A stretch of DNA of 64,000 bases. Origin: Bin87 sp965261925. GTDB taxonomy: Bacteria; Chloroflexota; Dehalococcoidia; Lucifugimonadales; UBA3495. Position 1 is the first letter of the stretch; every line of letters begins with the position of its first letter. Position numbers and translations under genes: made by a program. The notes under the pieces are model-generated. The model saw only the letters and a list, made by a program, of their open reading frames with translations, was not told where the DNA came from and ran no database searches. Positions 53,747 through 62,271 of this stretch are shown here, piece after piece. The stretch covers positions 496,001 to 560,000 of the forward strand of contig OZ253486.1 in assembly GCA_965261925.1 (NCBI GenBank). The letters are read 5' to 3'.

Positions 53747-55114
53747 TCAGCCCCGAAGCAAGTCCGCCAAACCGCTGATCGGTTCTCCCTCTTCGAGGGA
53801 GTCCAGCCGGGACAGGACTTCCGCCGCCGTTGCCTCGGACAGTGACTGCGACGCGCAGTCCCGAAACTTCTCCCTTATGTCCGCCACGGTCACGCCCCGC
53901 AGAGCGCCGCTGCTGGCGCGGTGCGCCTGCTGCCGCAGTACACTGCCATCCTTCAGTTGTACGTCAACCTGGTGATAGCCCTCGGTCCAGCTTGGCTTGC
54001 CCTCGTTGCCCGGGATGCGCTGCATGTCGATGCGGGGGATCAGCGCCTGGGCCTCGGGACGCAACACCTGCTCGTCGGTGAAGGACGATAGGCCGACCCG
54101 GCGGTCCAGCAGGGCGGCCGCGAGGCAGTACTGCAGGCTGAATTTCCCTTCCAGTGACGACACCGGGCGCGAGTGGATCAGGGAGCGGGGCGGGTCGAAG
54201 TCCACCATCACATCGATGCGGTCCACCGCGTCCGGGTCGATGGCGGCCTGGGACAGCAGGTCGAAGGTGGCATCCAGGGCAAGGTGGGCGCTGCCACAGC
54301 AGGGGTACTTCTTAATCTCGATGCCCGATTCGACCAGATAGAGTTTGTTCCCCAGGTTCTCCGCCACCTGGTCGCTGTCAAAACCCTGACCGCCGGAGAA
54401 GGCGCGGATGAACCCGAAACGTCCTTCCAGGGCGTCCTGGCTGGCGGTGAAACCGTCGCGCACCAGCTTGGCTGATACCACCCCGGCGCGGGCGGCGTCC
54501 CCGGCGTGGAAGGGCTTGGTCATGGTCCCAAAGTTCTGTCGCAGCCCAGATGCCTGGGAAGCGGCCAGGGAGACGGCCATAGCCGTCTGTTCGGGGTCCA
54601 GGGCCATAATCCTGCTGGCCGCGACGGCCGACCCAACTGCACCCAGCGGGCCGGTGGGATGCCACCCCAAGTCATCGTAGTAGGCTTCACTCAAGGCCTC
54701 GCCCACGGCGCAGGCGACCTCGAATCCAGACATGTAGCCCAGCAGCAGGTCCTTACCGGAGGCGCCGGATTCCTCGGCCACGGCGAGGGCCGCCGGCAGC
54801 AGAACAGCAGTGGGGTGGGTCTTGGTAATTTGGGTAATGTCATCGTAGTCCAGAGCGTGGGCCATGGCCCCGTTCACGAGGGCAGCGTTGGCCGCCGAGG
54901 TCCTGAATCCCCGGCCCACGACGCTGGCGGCGGGAGCGGCGCTCTCGGCCGCGACGTAACGGCATAGGATGTCCGACAGGGATTCCTGAGAGCCGGCCAA
55001 CATACAGGCCAGGCAGTCCATGATCGCTCCCTTGGCCGCTTCAATCGCATCGGGCGGGAAGTCCTCGATGTCGGTGCCGGTAACGTATTCGCCAATGCGC
55101 CTGGTGATGTTCAT
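53747..55114 (-). CDS. MmgE/PrpD family protein (2-methylcitrate dehydratase-like)
   Basis: A 455-residue MmgE/PrpD protein. Recognised family members dehydrate 2-methylcitrate or decarboxylate cis-aconitate. Features are AAKGAIMDCLACMLAGSQES near the start, NGAMAHALDYDD, HPTAVLLPAALAVAEESGAS, the GWHPTGPLGAVGSAVAASRI block, and the lid GTMTKPFHAGDAARAGVVSA. Later come KKYPCCGSAHLALDA and GKFSLQYCLAAALLD. The start at 55114 is at the family start, with a moderate GGAGGTTCTCC upstream; the longer frame is not conserved. It stands alone, without prpB or prpC genes, so methylcitrate metabolism is not shown; many members act on other hydroxy acids. Confidence 0.92.
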   Translation of the reverse strand: MNITRRIGEYVTGTDIEDFPPDAIEAAKGAIMDCLACMLAGSQESLSDILCRYVAAESAAPAASVVGRGFRTSAANAALVNGAMAHALDYDDITQITKTHPTAVLLPAALAVAEESGASGKDLLLGYMSGFEVACAVGEALSEAYYDDLGWHPTGPLGAVGSAVAASRIMALDPEQTAMAVSLAASQASGLRQNFGTMTKPFHAGDAARAGVVSAKLVRDGFTASQDALEGRFGFIRAFSGGQGFDSDQVAENLGNKLYLVESGIEIKKYPCCGSAHLALDATFDLLSQAAIDPDAVDRIDVMVDFDPPRSLIHSRPVSSLEGKFSLQYCLAAALLDRRVGLSSFTDEQVLRPEAQALIPRIDMQRIPGNEGKPSWTEGYHQVDVQLKDGSVLRQQAHRASSGALRGVTVADIREKFRDCASQSLSEATAAEVLSRLDSLEEGEPISGLADLLRG

Positions 55115-55204
55115 GGAGAACCTCCCGATAGTTTGAACCGGTTGCGATGCTATCACGGTCCAAGTTCTGATGCGAATAAGCGCCTTTCCGGAACCAGGTT
55201 TCCC

Positions 55205-55345
55205 GGTCGGGGACGCGTCATTCCCAGTCGGGGGCACGTCTTTCCGGCGAAAGCAGGAACCCAGAGGTCATGCGCCCCGTGAAATGTGAGCACAGCAAGG
55301 ATATGCTGGATACCGGCTCGCGTCGGTATGACGGTTTAGGAGTTG
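55205..55345. repeat. Degenerate CGTCATTCC-type dispersed repeat
   Basis: GCGTCATTCCCAGTCGGG, CTTTCCGGCGAAAGCAGGAA and, in inverse orientation, GCTGGATACCGGCTCGCG with TATGACGG look like the two arms of a dispersed repeat related to the hairpin at 57821. The stretch 55115-55820 contains no gene I can support. Confidence 0.55.
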
Positions 55346-55820
55346 AGCGGCCACCTCGAATCTGAACAGTTGCACGGTCAGTCCCAAGTGGAAGAAGCGC
55401 CGGTTTGCGGGTAAAATGGCCGGCACGCAAATCCGCCCAGGAGCAACCAATGCCGCCAGAAGAACTCCCCGGGCCGGCCAATGATGACCCGGCAGGATCC
55501 GGTGAGGATCCGGTATTCGCAAGTATGCCGACTTCAGCGGGCGCGCCGCCCGGGACGAGTTCTGACGGTGGGTGTTTGCCACCAATATTGTCAGCTTGAT
55601 GCTCAGTAGTGTGGACATTTCCATAGGCCCCTTGGCTCCAAAGGCTCCTGGGCCGATGCGGATGTCTACACTTGCCTGCAATCTATATTTGGGTTGGCGA
55701 TATGCGCAGGTTCGATGGTATGGATCTGATTTGGCTGGTCAAACGGGCCAAGCAGGTCCGAACCAATATGGTTCCGACCCGCGAGCATGGGACGGGCCGC
55801 AGCCGCCCGCATATCTGGGT

Positions 55821-55880
55821 CTGTAATGGAGTTGCGCGATCTGTAATGGAGTTGCGCGATCCGTAACGGAGTTGCGTGAA
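55821..55880 (+). repeat. 20-bp tandem repeat, three copies
   Basis: CTGTAATGGAGTTGCGCGAT twice without change, then a third copy with four changes that ends 23 bases before the DUF35 start codon. Confidence 0.9.
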
Positions 55881-55902
55881 AAGAAATGGTTGGAGACAAG
55901 CA

Positions 55903-56313
55903 ATGCCAAAGATAATCCCGGTACCCAATGAACTCAGCCAGCCTTTCTGGGACGCGGTGAACGAACAGCGTCTGGTCCTCCAGAACTGCACCGCCTGCGA
56001 AAAGCTCCAGTACCCGCCCCAGGCGTCCTGCCAGGCGTGCGGGTCCGCCGATGGGCTGGAGTGGAAAGAGGTGGCCGGCAAGGGCCACATCGCCGCCTAC
56101 ATCGTCATCGAGGACGGCCGCCTGAACCGTCGGATGCTCGACCAGCCCTACAATCTTGCCCTGGTGACGCTGGACCAGGACCCCACCGTGAACTTCTACT
56201 CCAACCTGCCGGGCGTCCCGGCCTACGAGGTGCCGATGGGCGCGGCCGTGGAGGTTACCTACGAGGAAGTGGCCCCCGGCCAGTTGATACACGAGTGGAT
56301 GGTGGTGGAATAA
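55903..56313 (+). CDS. DUF35 OB-fold/zinc-ribbon protein (thiolase partner)
   Basis: A 136-residue protein with the rubredoxin-like zinc ribbon C29-x2-C32 ... C43-x2-C46 followed by an OB-fold (VAGKGHIAAYIVIEDG and VEVTYEEVAPGQLIHEW). DUF35 proteins assemble with thiolase-like enzymes, as in archaeal mevalonate and actinobacterial side-chain degradation complexes, where they help channel acyl-CoA. Start ATG 55903 has GGAG upstream. The next gene, 111 bases on, is a thiolase-like protein, which fits this pairing. Confidence 0.9.
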   Translation: MPKIIPVPNELSQPFWDAVNEQRLVLQNCTACEKLQYPPQASCQACGSADGLEWKEVAGKGHIAAYIVIEDGRLNRRMLDQPYNLALVTLDQDPTVNFYSNLPGVPAYEVPMGAAVEVTYEEVAPGQLIHEWMVVE

Positions 56314-56363
56314 CCATTGGTGAAACTTCGCGCCGATTCATGGATACGCGATAACGGACACGC

Positions 56364-56408
56364 GATCGATGGATAGGCAATCAGTGGATAGGCGATCAGT
56401 GGATAGGC
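56364..56408 (+). repeat. 15-bp tandem repeat, three copies
   Basis: Units GATCGATGGATAGGC, AATCAGTGGATAGGC and GATCAGTGGATAGGC in the gap before the thiolase gene. Preceding bases contain a looser GGATACGCGATAAC copy. Confidence 0.85.
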
Positions 56409-56424
56409 GACAAAAGGACGGACT

Positions 56425-57741
56425 ATGACCAGCAGCAATGACTTCCAGTGGCGCAGGGACCGGGACGGCCTAGGCGTGTGGGAACACCGGGGCAAGGTGG
56501 CCGTCGTCGGCTACGGCCATTCGCCGGTGGACCGGCGGTGGGACGAAACGAAGCTGGATGAATCCCTGGGCGCTTACACCATAATGGCCTGCGAAAAGGC
56601 GATGGAGCAGGCCGGAGTCACCGTTGACCAGGTGGACGGCATCGTCTGCTGTGACAGCCACATCGCCGGCGGCAGCGGCGGTACCGCCTCCCAGTGGGCG
56701 CCCCGACCCTACTTCGACCCGCCATACGATTCAGAGTACGGCCTGACGCTGATCAACGCCCAGTGGCTCATCAACACCATGGGCTTCAAGAACGTCAAAT
56801 TTGCCCCCACCGGGGTGCCGACCATCGGCGAGATGGTGGGCATGGCCTCCCAGGCCGTGGGCGACGGTGTCTGCTCCACCTGCCTGGTCATCTATCCCAC
56901 GGGCAACATGGAAGGCCGCTACCGGCGAGGCGGCGAGAATGCCGAGGACTACGCCCGTGGCGCACGCCAGTGGACCGTGCCGTGGGGCAACCACGGCGGC
57001 AACGATTTCATCAACATCTTTCCCCACCGCCAGTACTTGATGAGGTACGGCGGCGAACATGAGGACCTTGCCCCCTTTGTCATCAACCAGCACAAGAACG
57101 GGATCCTCACCCCCTGGGGGTACAACGCCACCCACAACATCGAACCCATATCGGTGGAAGACTACATAGGTTCCCGGCCAATCTTGAATCCGCTACGCAT
57201 CTGGGACTGCGACCGTCCCGTCAACGCCTCGGCGGCCTACGTGTTCACCACCGCAGAGCGGGCGCAGGATATGGATTCCCAGCCCGTTTACGTGCTCAAC
57301 CATTCCCAGCACAACTTCCCGTTCCGAACCACCCAGCCCGACCTGGACGAAGTGGAGATGTGGACCGACCGGCAGGCCGCGCGCATGTACGAAGGCGCCG
57401 GTCTGGTGCCCGCCGACGTGGACATCTTCAACCCCTACGACGGCTACTCCATAATGACCCAGTTCTTCCTGGAGGGGTTCCAGTGGCACGGGGTCAAGCG
57501 GGGCGACGCCCTTGCCTTTTACTCCGGCGACATCAGCGTCAAGGGGCCCCACCCCTTCAGCTCCAGCGGCGGCAACCTGGGCAACGGTCGCACCCGCACC
57601 GCCATGTACACCGACGGCATCGAGCAACTCCGGGGCACCGCCGGCGACCGCCAGGTGACCGTGCGGGCGGAAACTGCGCTGTGCGCCTTCACCACCCCCA
57701 GCAGCGGTGGCTGGCTGATGCTGGGCAAGTACCCTTCGTGA
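56425..57741 (+). CDS. Thiolase-family protein (SCP2-thiolase/lipid-transfer type)
   Basis: A 438-residue thiolase-fold protein. It begins after about 20 residues with KVAVVGYGHSPVDRRWDE and has YTIMACEKAMEQAGVTVDQV and DGIVCCDSHIAGG in the first half. FNPYDGYSIMTQFFLEGF and PFSSSGGNLGNGRT, the glycine-rich region before the last active-site segment, lie in the second. No standard CxxxxG catalytic Cys loop is certain, which is common in this subgroup that may be a retro-aldolase rather than a true thiolase. It works with the DUF35 protein upstream. Start ATG 56425 follows AAAGGACGGACT. Confidence 0.88.
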   Translation: MTSSNDFQWRRDRDGLGVWEHRGKVAVVGYGHSPVDRRWDETKLDESLGAYTIMACEKAMEQAGVTVDQVDGIVCCDSHIAGGSGGTASQWAPRPYFDPPYDSEYGLTLINAQWLINTMGFKNVKFAPTGVPTIGEMVGMASQAVGDGVCSTCLVIYPTGNMEGRYRRGGENAEDYARGARQWTVPWGNHGGNDFINIFPHRQYLMRYGGEHEDLAPFVINQHKNGILTPWGYNATHNIEPISVEDYIGSRPILNPLRIWDCDRPVNASAAYVFTTAERAQDMDSQPVYVLNHSQHNFPFRTTQPDLDEVEMWTDRQAARMYEGAGLVPADVDIFNPYDGYSIMTQFFLEGFQWHGVKRGDALAFYSGDISVKGPHPFSSSGGNLGNGRTRTAMYTDGIEQLRGTAGDRQVTVRAETALCAFTTPSSGGWLMLGKYPS

Positions 57742-57820
57742 TGATTCCGGGAACGACGTGATGATTGCGGGAAGCTCGTAACAACGTCATTCCGGCGCCG
57801 GTCGGGATCTGAAAACCTGG

Positions 57821-57854
57821 GGCCGTCATTCCGGCGCAAACCGGAATGACGGCC
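57821..57854. repeat. Perfect 14-bp inverted repeat (CGTCATTCC-type)
   Basis: GGCCGTCATTCCGG (57821-57834) and its exact complement (57841-57854) around CGCAAA. A related half copy lies at 57785-57800. The unit may end transcription of the thiolase gene, but it also occurs as a dispersed repeat. Confidence 0.8.
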
Positions 57855-57958
57855 CGCTGACGGAAATGGCGACCCATTCAGGGGTTCCTTGGGTCTTCAC
57901 GGTGACACCGCAAGGCGGTACATCGGCGCCGTTAGCCCACCACGCGCCGGTCATATCG

Positions 57959-57994
57959 GTCTACGCCGGCATCGGATCCGATGCCGGCGTAGAC
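57959..57994. terminator. 36-bp perfect palindrome between convergent genes
   Basis: Arms 57959-57976 and 57977-57994 are exact inverse complements without a loop (centre GGATCC). It lies between the thiolase and the convergent TPP gene, so a two-way terminator is likely; a binding site for a dimeric protein is also possible. Confidence 0.6.
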
Positions 57995-58056
57995 GCGCGA
58001 CGCTTTTGCTGAACGTTCAAGCGGACATTTCGCCGGAACGCTGACAACCCCTGACG

Positions 58057-58647
58057 CTAATCGGCGCTGATGCCCAACTCCGACTGCAAGTCCCGGATGG
58101 TCTCGGCGCGGCTGCGGGTAGGTACACGCTGCCGCATACCTATTGGCTCGTTCTCCACCTCCGGCACGACCTTGATGGCGACGAATACCGGGCCGGTATC
58201 CTGCATGATTTGCTCGACGTTGGTGGCAAACTCCTCCAGGTCGTCGAAGCTGTAGGCGGAGGAATAACCGGATTCCTTGGCCACACCGGCGTAGTTGATC
58301 TCCTGCGCGTTGGGAACCGGCTGCCCTCCAGTGGTGGCGTAACACTCGTTGTCCAACAGGATGTGGCAGAAGTTTTCGGGCTTCTTGCCGGCGATGGTGG
58401 CCAGTATTCCCATGTTCATCAGCAGCGAGCCTTCGGAATCGAACAGCACCACCTTTTCATCCGGCAGTCCCAGGGCCAAGCCCAAGGCCGCCGAAGTGGT
58501 CTGGCCCATTGCGCCGCCGAGGTTCAGGTCCCGGCTCTCCTGGGTGCTGAATTCCCGCCAGTGGCGACCGGAAGTACCGGTGGGAATGACGATGGCATCG
58601 CCCCGTTGCTCCTGGAATACTCGGAATACGTCCGCAGCATGAATCAT
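58057..58647 (-). CDS. TPP-dependent decarboxylase, C-terminal (beta) subunit, sulfopyruvate/phosphonopyruvate decarboxylase type
   Basis: A 196-residue TPP-binding subunit. It has GTSGRHWREF near the start, LNLGGAMGQTTSAALGLALG, then the TPP/Mg motif VLFDSEGSLLMNMG and LLDNECYATTGGQPVP. This matches ComE and the C-terminal half of phosphonopyruvate decarboxylase, which split pyruvate analogues to aldehyde and CO2. The partner N-terminal subunit is the next gene upstream (58764-59282), 116 bases away. Start ATG 58647 has GGAGG upstream. The substrate is uncertain; sulfopyruvate is one option. Confidence 0.88.
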   Translation of the reverse strand: MIHAADVFRVFQEQRGDAIVIPTGTSGRHWREFSTQESRDLNLGGAMGQTTSAALGLALGLPDEKVVLFDSEGSLLMNMGILATIAGKKPENFCHILLDNECYATTGGQPVPNAQEINYAGVAKESGYSSAYSFDDLEEFATNVEQIMQDTGPVFVAIKVVPEVENEPIGMRQRVPTRSRAETIRDLQSELGISAD

Positions 58648-58763
58648 TCTGTGCCTCCGTTACGTGGATTTTTCTTGCTCCGTGCCCCGCCCCATCCCAA
58701 CAAGACGTACCGCAGGTGGCAGGGCGGCGACGGAACAATAATTTCTGGCCAAGGGTTATCCGT

Positions 58764-59282
58764 CTAGCGGTTGAACCCGTGGTATTCGTCGCCGACCAGG
58801 ATAGCAACCGGCCGCTTGGTGGCCTTGGCCTCCGCGAAGGCCGTGGAGATGCGCTCACTGTCGGCGTCCTGCTCCACCAGGTAGTAGTTGATGCGAAAGG
58901 CGTTGAGGAACGGCTCGGTATAGCGTGCGGCCGAGTCGGTTATAACACCGTGGCGGTTCCAGCCACGATAGCCCACCACCATTACCAGCGGGAACCCGGC
59001 GTCCAGAACCATACCCCGTATGGAGTCGCCCGATTCCATCATGCCGGTGTTCTGAATCAGGACCACCGGGGTCTTGCCGGCGACCAGCAGCCCCAGGGCG
59101 ATGGCGAAGGTCTCACCTTCCCGGGAGGCCGGGACTATGTCCAGCCAGGGCTCCTCCTTCATCAACTCGTACAGGTAGTTGGTTTCGCTGTCAGGAATGG
59201 TCACCACGTGGGTGACATCGTTCTTCTGGAACTCCTCAAGCAGTGCCTCAGGGCTCAGCACCGCTGCCTGCTGTTGAACCAT
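58764..59282 (-). CDS. TPP-dependent decarboxylase, N-terminal (alpha) subunit
   Basis: A 172-residue pyrimidine-binding subunit. It has FQKNDVTHVVTIPDSETNYL near the start and the catalytic Glu region ASREGETFAIALGLLVAGKT. VLIQNTGMMESGDSIRGMVL and the RGWNRHGVITDSA loop follow, and the subunit ends with AILVGDEYHG. It matches ComD and N-terminal halves of phosphonopyruvate decarboxylase. The start at 59282 is preceded by a strong TAAGGAGGAT; the longer frame to 59549 is not conserved. Together with the beta subunit it should form the active enzyme. Confidence 0.88.
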   Translation of the reverse strand: MVQQQAAVLSPEALLEEFQKNDVTHVVTIPDSETNYLYELMKEEPWLDIVPASREGETFAIALGLLVAGKTPVVLIQNTGMMESGDSIRGMVLDAGFPLVMVVGYRGWNRHGVITDSAARYTEPFLNAFRINYYLVEQDADSERISTAFAEAKATKRPVAILVGDEYHGFNR

Positions 59283-59568
59283 GGAAATCCTCCTTACATA
59301 CGTAGTGAACCTAGCAGTCGCGGTTCCCGCCACCTGGGCAAAAGGGCCGCTACAACTATAGGCTCCGCTGATTATAGTAACCCATGCCGAGAGGGTCAAT
59401 TTGGGGATCCTAGGCAAGACCATGAAAAGCCCGGTCGGCACGGATGTGATGTCACCATGTTTCGCCGCCGGCGGTTGACCGCTCATACCCGCAATGTTAG
59501 CGTGCGCACAATCGACGAAGCCAACTTTTAGGCACTCAATTTTAGACACTCAAGGGGAAGGTTCAGAC

Positions 59569-61881
59569 ATGGCAGGAGCACTGGAACACATTCGGGTAAT
59601 TGACTTCGGGCAGTATATTTCCGGGCCCCTGGCAGGAATGTTGCTGGCGGATCAGGGCGCCGACGTCGTGCGGGTTGACCCTCCCGGCGGACCCCGCTGG
59701 GAGACCCCGGCCAACTCGACGTGGAACCGGGGCAAGAAGAGCATAACCCTGGATCTCAAGCAGGCGGATGACGCGGCCGTTGCCCGGTCCATCATACAGA
59801 GCGCCGATGTGGTGGTCGAGAACTTCCGGCCCGGGACCATGGAGCGGTTGGGATTGGGATCCGAGGAGATGACTCGGGCCAACCCCAGCCTGGTTTACTG
59901 CTCCATTCCGGGATTTGCGTCGGACGATCCCCGGGCGGCCATGCCGGCCTACGAGGGGGTTGTGGGAGCGTCGTCGGCCACCTTCCGCCCGCCCAACGCC
60001 GATAGCCCGCGTCCGGTGTACACCGCCATTCCCATCGCCTCGGTCTATGGGGCGTTCCAGTCGGTGGTGGCCATCGTCGTCGCCCTGAACGCCCGGGAGC
60101 GCGACGGCGTGGGGCAACGAATAGAAGTCCCCCTGTTTGACAGCATGTTCCAGTCCCTGGGGCGGTTCGGAGTGCGGGTGCACAACGCTCCGCCGGCGAT
60201 TCCGATGCTGCAAGAGTTGTGGGGCGGGATCTTCCAGTGCAGCGACGGCCAGTACGTGCGCTTCGGCGGCTCCGGCAACCAGAACTTCCGGCAGTTCGTT
60301 GAGGCCGCCGGGATTACATCGTGGGATGACGAGGGGCTCACCGACTTCGACCGCCCCCTGGACGTCCCCCAATTCCACGCTGAGGCGCAACAGCGGATTC
60401 GGGAACTCTTCCTGTCTCGCACCGCACAGGAATGGGAAGACCTGATCGCCGAGGCGGGCAGCGAGGGCGCGGTGTGCCGCACCAGCGCCGAATGGTTTGA
60501 CCATCCCCACACGCGGGCCTCCCAGATGATGGTGGAAGTTGACGACCCCACCTACGGCAAGATGCTACAGCCGGGGATCAACGCCCGGATGTCTTTGACA
60601 CCGGGCAGGGTGCGCGGGCCGGCTCCCACTCCCGACCAGCATCGGGAAGAAATTCTCGCGGAGTTGAGGCCGCGCCCGGCGTCTGAGGCCGCGATGCACC
60701 AGGACACCATGAGTTCCGGCTTTGACATCAGTTCTGCCGTTGACATGAGTTCCGCGCTTGATGGGGTGAAGGTGCTGGACCTGTGCATAATCCTGGCCGG
60801 CCCGACCATGGGCCGGACGCTGGCCGAGTACGGGGCCAATGTTATCAAGATAGATAACCCCAGACGCGGCTCCACCGTGGCCCGGCATAATGACATCAAC
60901 CGGGGCAAGCGCAGTATCCTGTTGGACCTGAGATCCGAAGAGGGGCGCGACGTTTTCTGGAAGTTGCTGGAGGACGCCGACGTGGTGGCCCAGAATTACC
61001 GGGCCGGCAGCCTGGAGCGGCTGGGCCTGGGATACGAAGCGGTGAAAAAGCGCAAGCCCGACATCGTCTACGCTTCATTGAACGCCTACGGGCACATGGG
61101 CCCCTGGGCGGAGCGCCCCGGTCACGAGGGGTTTGCACAGGCCACTGCCGGGATGACCCGTCGCTTCGGCGGTGACGGTATGCCCGAGTCGCAGCCCAAC
61201 CCGGTGAACGACTACGGCACGGGTTTCATGGGCGCCTACGGGGTGGCCCTGGCCCTGTTGCACCGGCAGCGCACCGGAGAGGGTCAGCACATAGACTCAG
61301 CCCTGGCCTACACCGCCATGACGCTGCAATCGCCCTTCATGCAGCTTTACGAGGGTAAGCAGTGGAATGAAACCAGCGGGCAGGACGCCCTGGGAACCGG
61401 CCCGTTGCATCGCGCCTACCAGGCCAGTGACGGCTGGTTGTTTATTGGAGCACCAACATCGGCCCTGTCAAGGCTGTCACGCTTGGAGGGGCTCTCCGGC
61501 ATCGACTCCCTTCGGGGGGATGCCCTGGCTTCGTCGCTGGAAGAGCGGTTCCAGGGAAACAGCGTGGCGTTCTGGGTGGAGCGACTGGCCGCTGCCGGCA
61601 TCGGCGCGCAGCGGGTCGTCACCAACGTCAGGGAGCTGATGACCGACCCCTGGGTGGAGTCGCACGGACTTAGCATCACCCGGGAGCACGACGAGCTGGG
61701 ACCGGTGACTACCTGCGGTCCCGCGCCGCGACTGTCGCGCACCCCGGTGCGCCCGGGCATACCCGCTCCCAAACCTGGTTCGCACGCCCGGGAGATTCTG
61801 GAAGAACATGGCTTGGGGAGCCGCTACCAAACCCTGCTGGATTCGGGAGTGATACTGACTGATGGTGTGGCGGCAGGGTAG
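59569..61881 (+). CDS. Fused double-domain CaiB/BaiF (family III) CoA-transferase
   Basis: A 770-residue protein made of two complete family III CoA-transferase domains. The first starts at HIRVIDFGQYISGPLAGMLL and the second, near residue 400, at ALDGVKVLDLCIILAGPTMG, after a Ser/Asp-rich linker with repeated MSS/ISS turns. Each has the ENFRPGTMERLGLG or QNYRAGSLERLGLGYE motif. In the position of the usual catalytic Asp (PxYD) both domains carry Glu (AMPAYEG and RPGHEGFAQ). Family III enzymes move CoA between carboxylic acids. The start at 59569 has AGGGGAAGG upstream. It is divergent from the TPP genes and probably serves the same catabolic region. Confidence 0.9.
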   Translation: MAGALEHIRVIDFGQYISGPLAGMLLADQGADVVRVDPPGGPRWETPANSTWNRGKKSITLDLKQADDAAVARSIIQSADVVVENFRPGTMERLGLGSEEMTRANPSLVYCSIPGFASDDPRAAMPAYEGVVGASSATFRPPNADSPRPVYTAIPIASVYGAFQSVVAIVVALNARERDGVGQRIEVPLFDSMFQSLGRFGVRVHNAPPAIPMLQELWGGIFQCSDGQYVRFGGSGNQNFRQFVEAAGITSWDDEGLTDFDRPLDVPQFHAEAQQRIRELFLSRTAQEWEDLIAEAGSEGAVCRTSAEWFDHPHTRASQMMVEVDDPTYGKMLQPGINARMSLTPGRVRGPAPTPDQHREEILAELRPRPASEAAMHQDTMSSGFDISSAVDMSSALDGVKVLDLCIILAGPTMGRTLAEYGANVIKIDNPRRGSTVARHNDINRGKRSILLDLRSEEGRDVFWKLLEDADVVAQNYRAGSLERLGLGYEAVKKRKPDIVYASLNAYGHMGPWAERPGHEGFAQATAGMTRRFGGDGMPESQPNPVNDYGTGFMGAYGVALALLHRQRTGEGQHIDSALAYTAMTLQSPFMQLYEGKQWNETSGQDALGTGPLHRAYQASDGWLFIGAPTSALSRLSRLEGLSGIDSLRGDALASSLEERFQGNSVAFWVERLAAAGIGAQRVVTNVRELMTDPWVESHGLSITREHDELGPVTTCGPAPRLSRTPVRPGIPAPKPGSHAREILEEHGLGSRYQTLLDSGVILTDGVAAG

Positions 61882-62271
61882 GATTGCTGCCCTGGTGGCT
61901 GGCGTTTTCCGAGTAGGGTTCCTCGCGGTCGGTGTCAGGACACGCAACCTCGACGCCTGACAGATGGTTCCCACCACCGCCGCTTCTTGCGGCGGGATGG
62001 GAGCACCGCCGCTGGATGAGCCAGGCCCGCACCCACGCCAGCGTCGACAGGGTACGGCGATACCGGCTGGCAGTGGTGAGCAGGGCAGTTGCGGCGCGTG
62101 ATCCGCACCTGCCGAAGCACAAGGTTCGGAAACGTGGCGATCCGGTGTTACCATGACACCGCCGGCTTCCCAGGACAAAAACAGTGGTGGTACGCCCGTG
62201 AAAATCGCCGGCTCGATCACGCCGAACGACCACACCAACAGGAGCCTGAAACGGCTGAGCTGGTGAAATAG
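61882..62271. other. Intergenic stretch without a recognisable gene
   Basis: About 390 bases. Minus-strand frames here lack any family pattern and appear to be shadows. No clear promoter pair was found. Confidence 0.6.

Noticed and set aside
61709..62233. Minus-strand frame in the gap before the last MFS gene
   Set aside because: No recognisable family, and half of it is antisense to the CoA-transferase gene.
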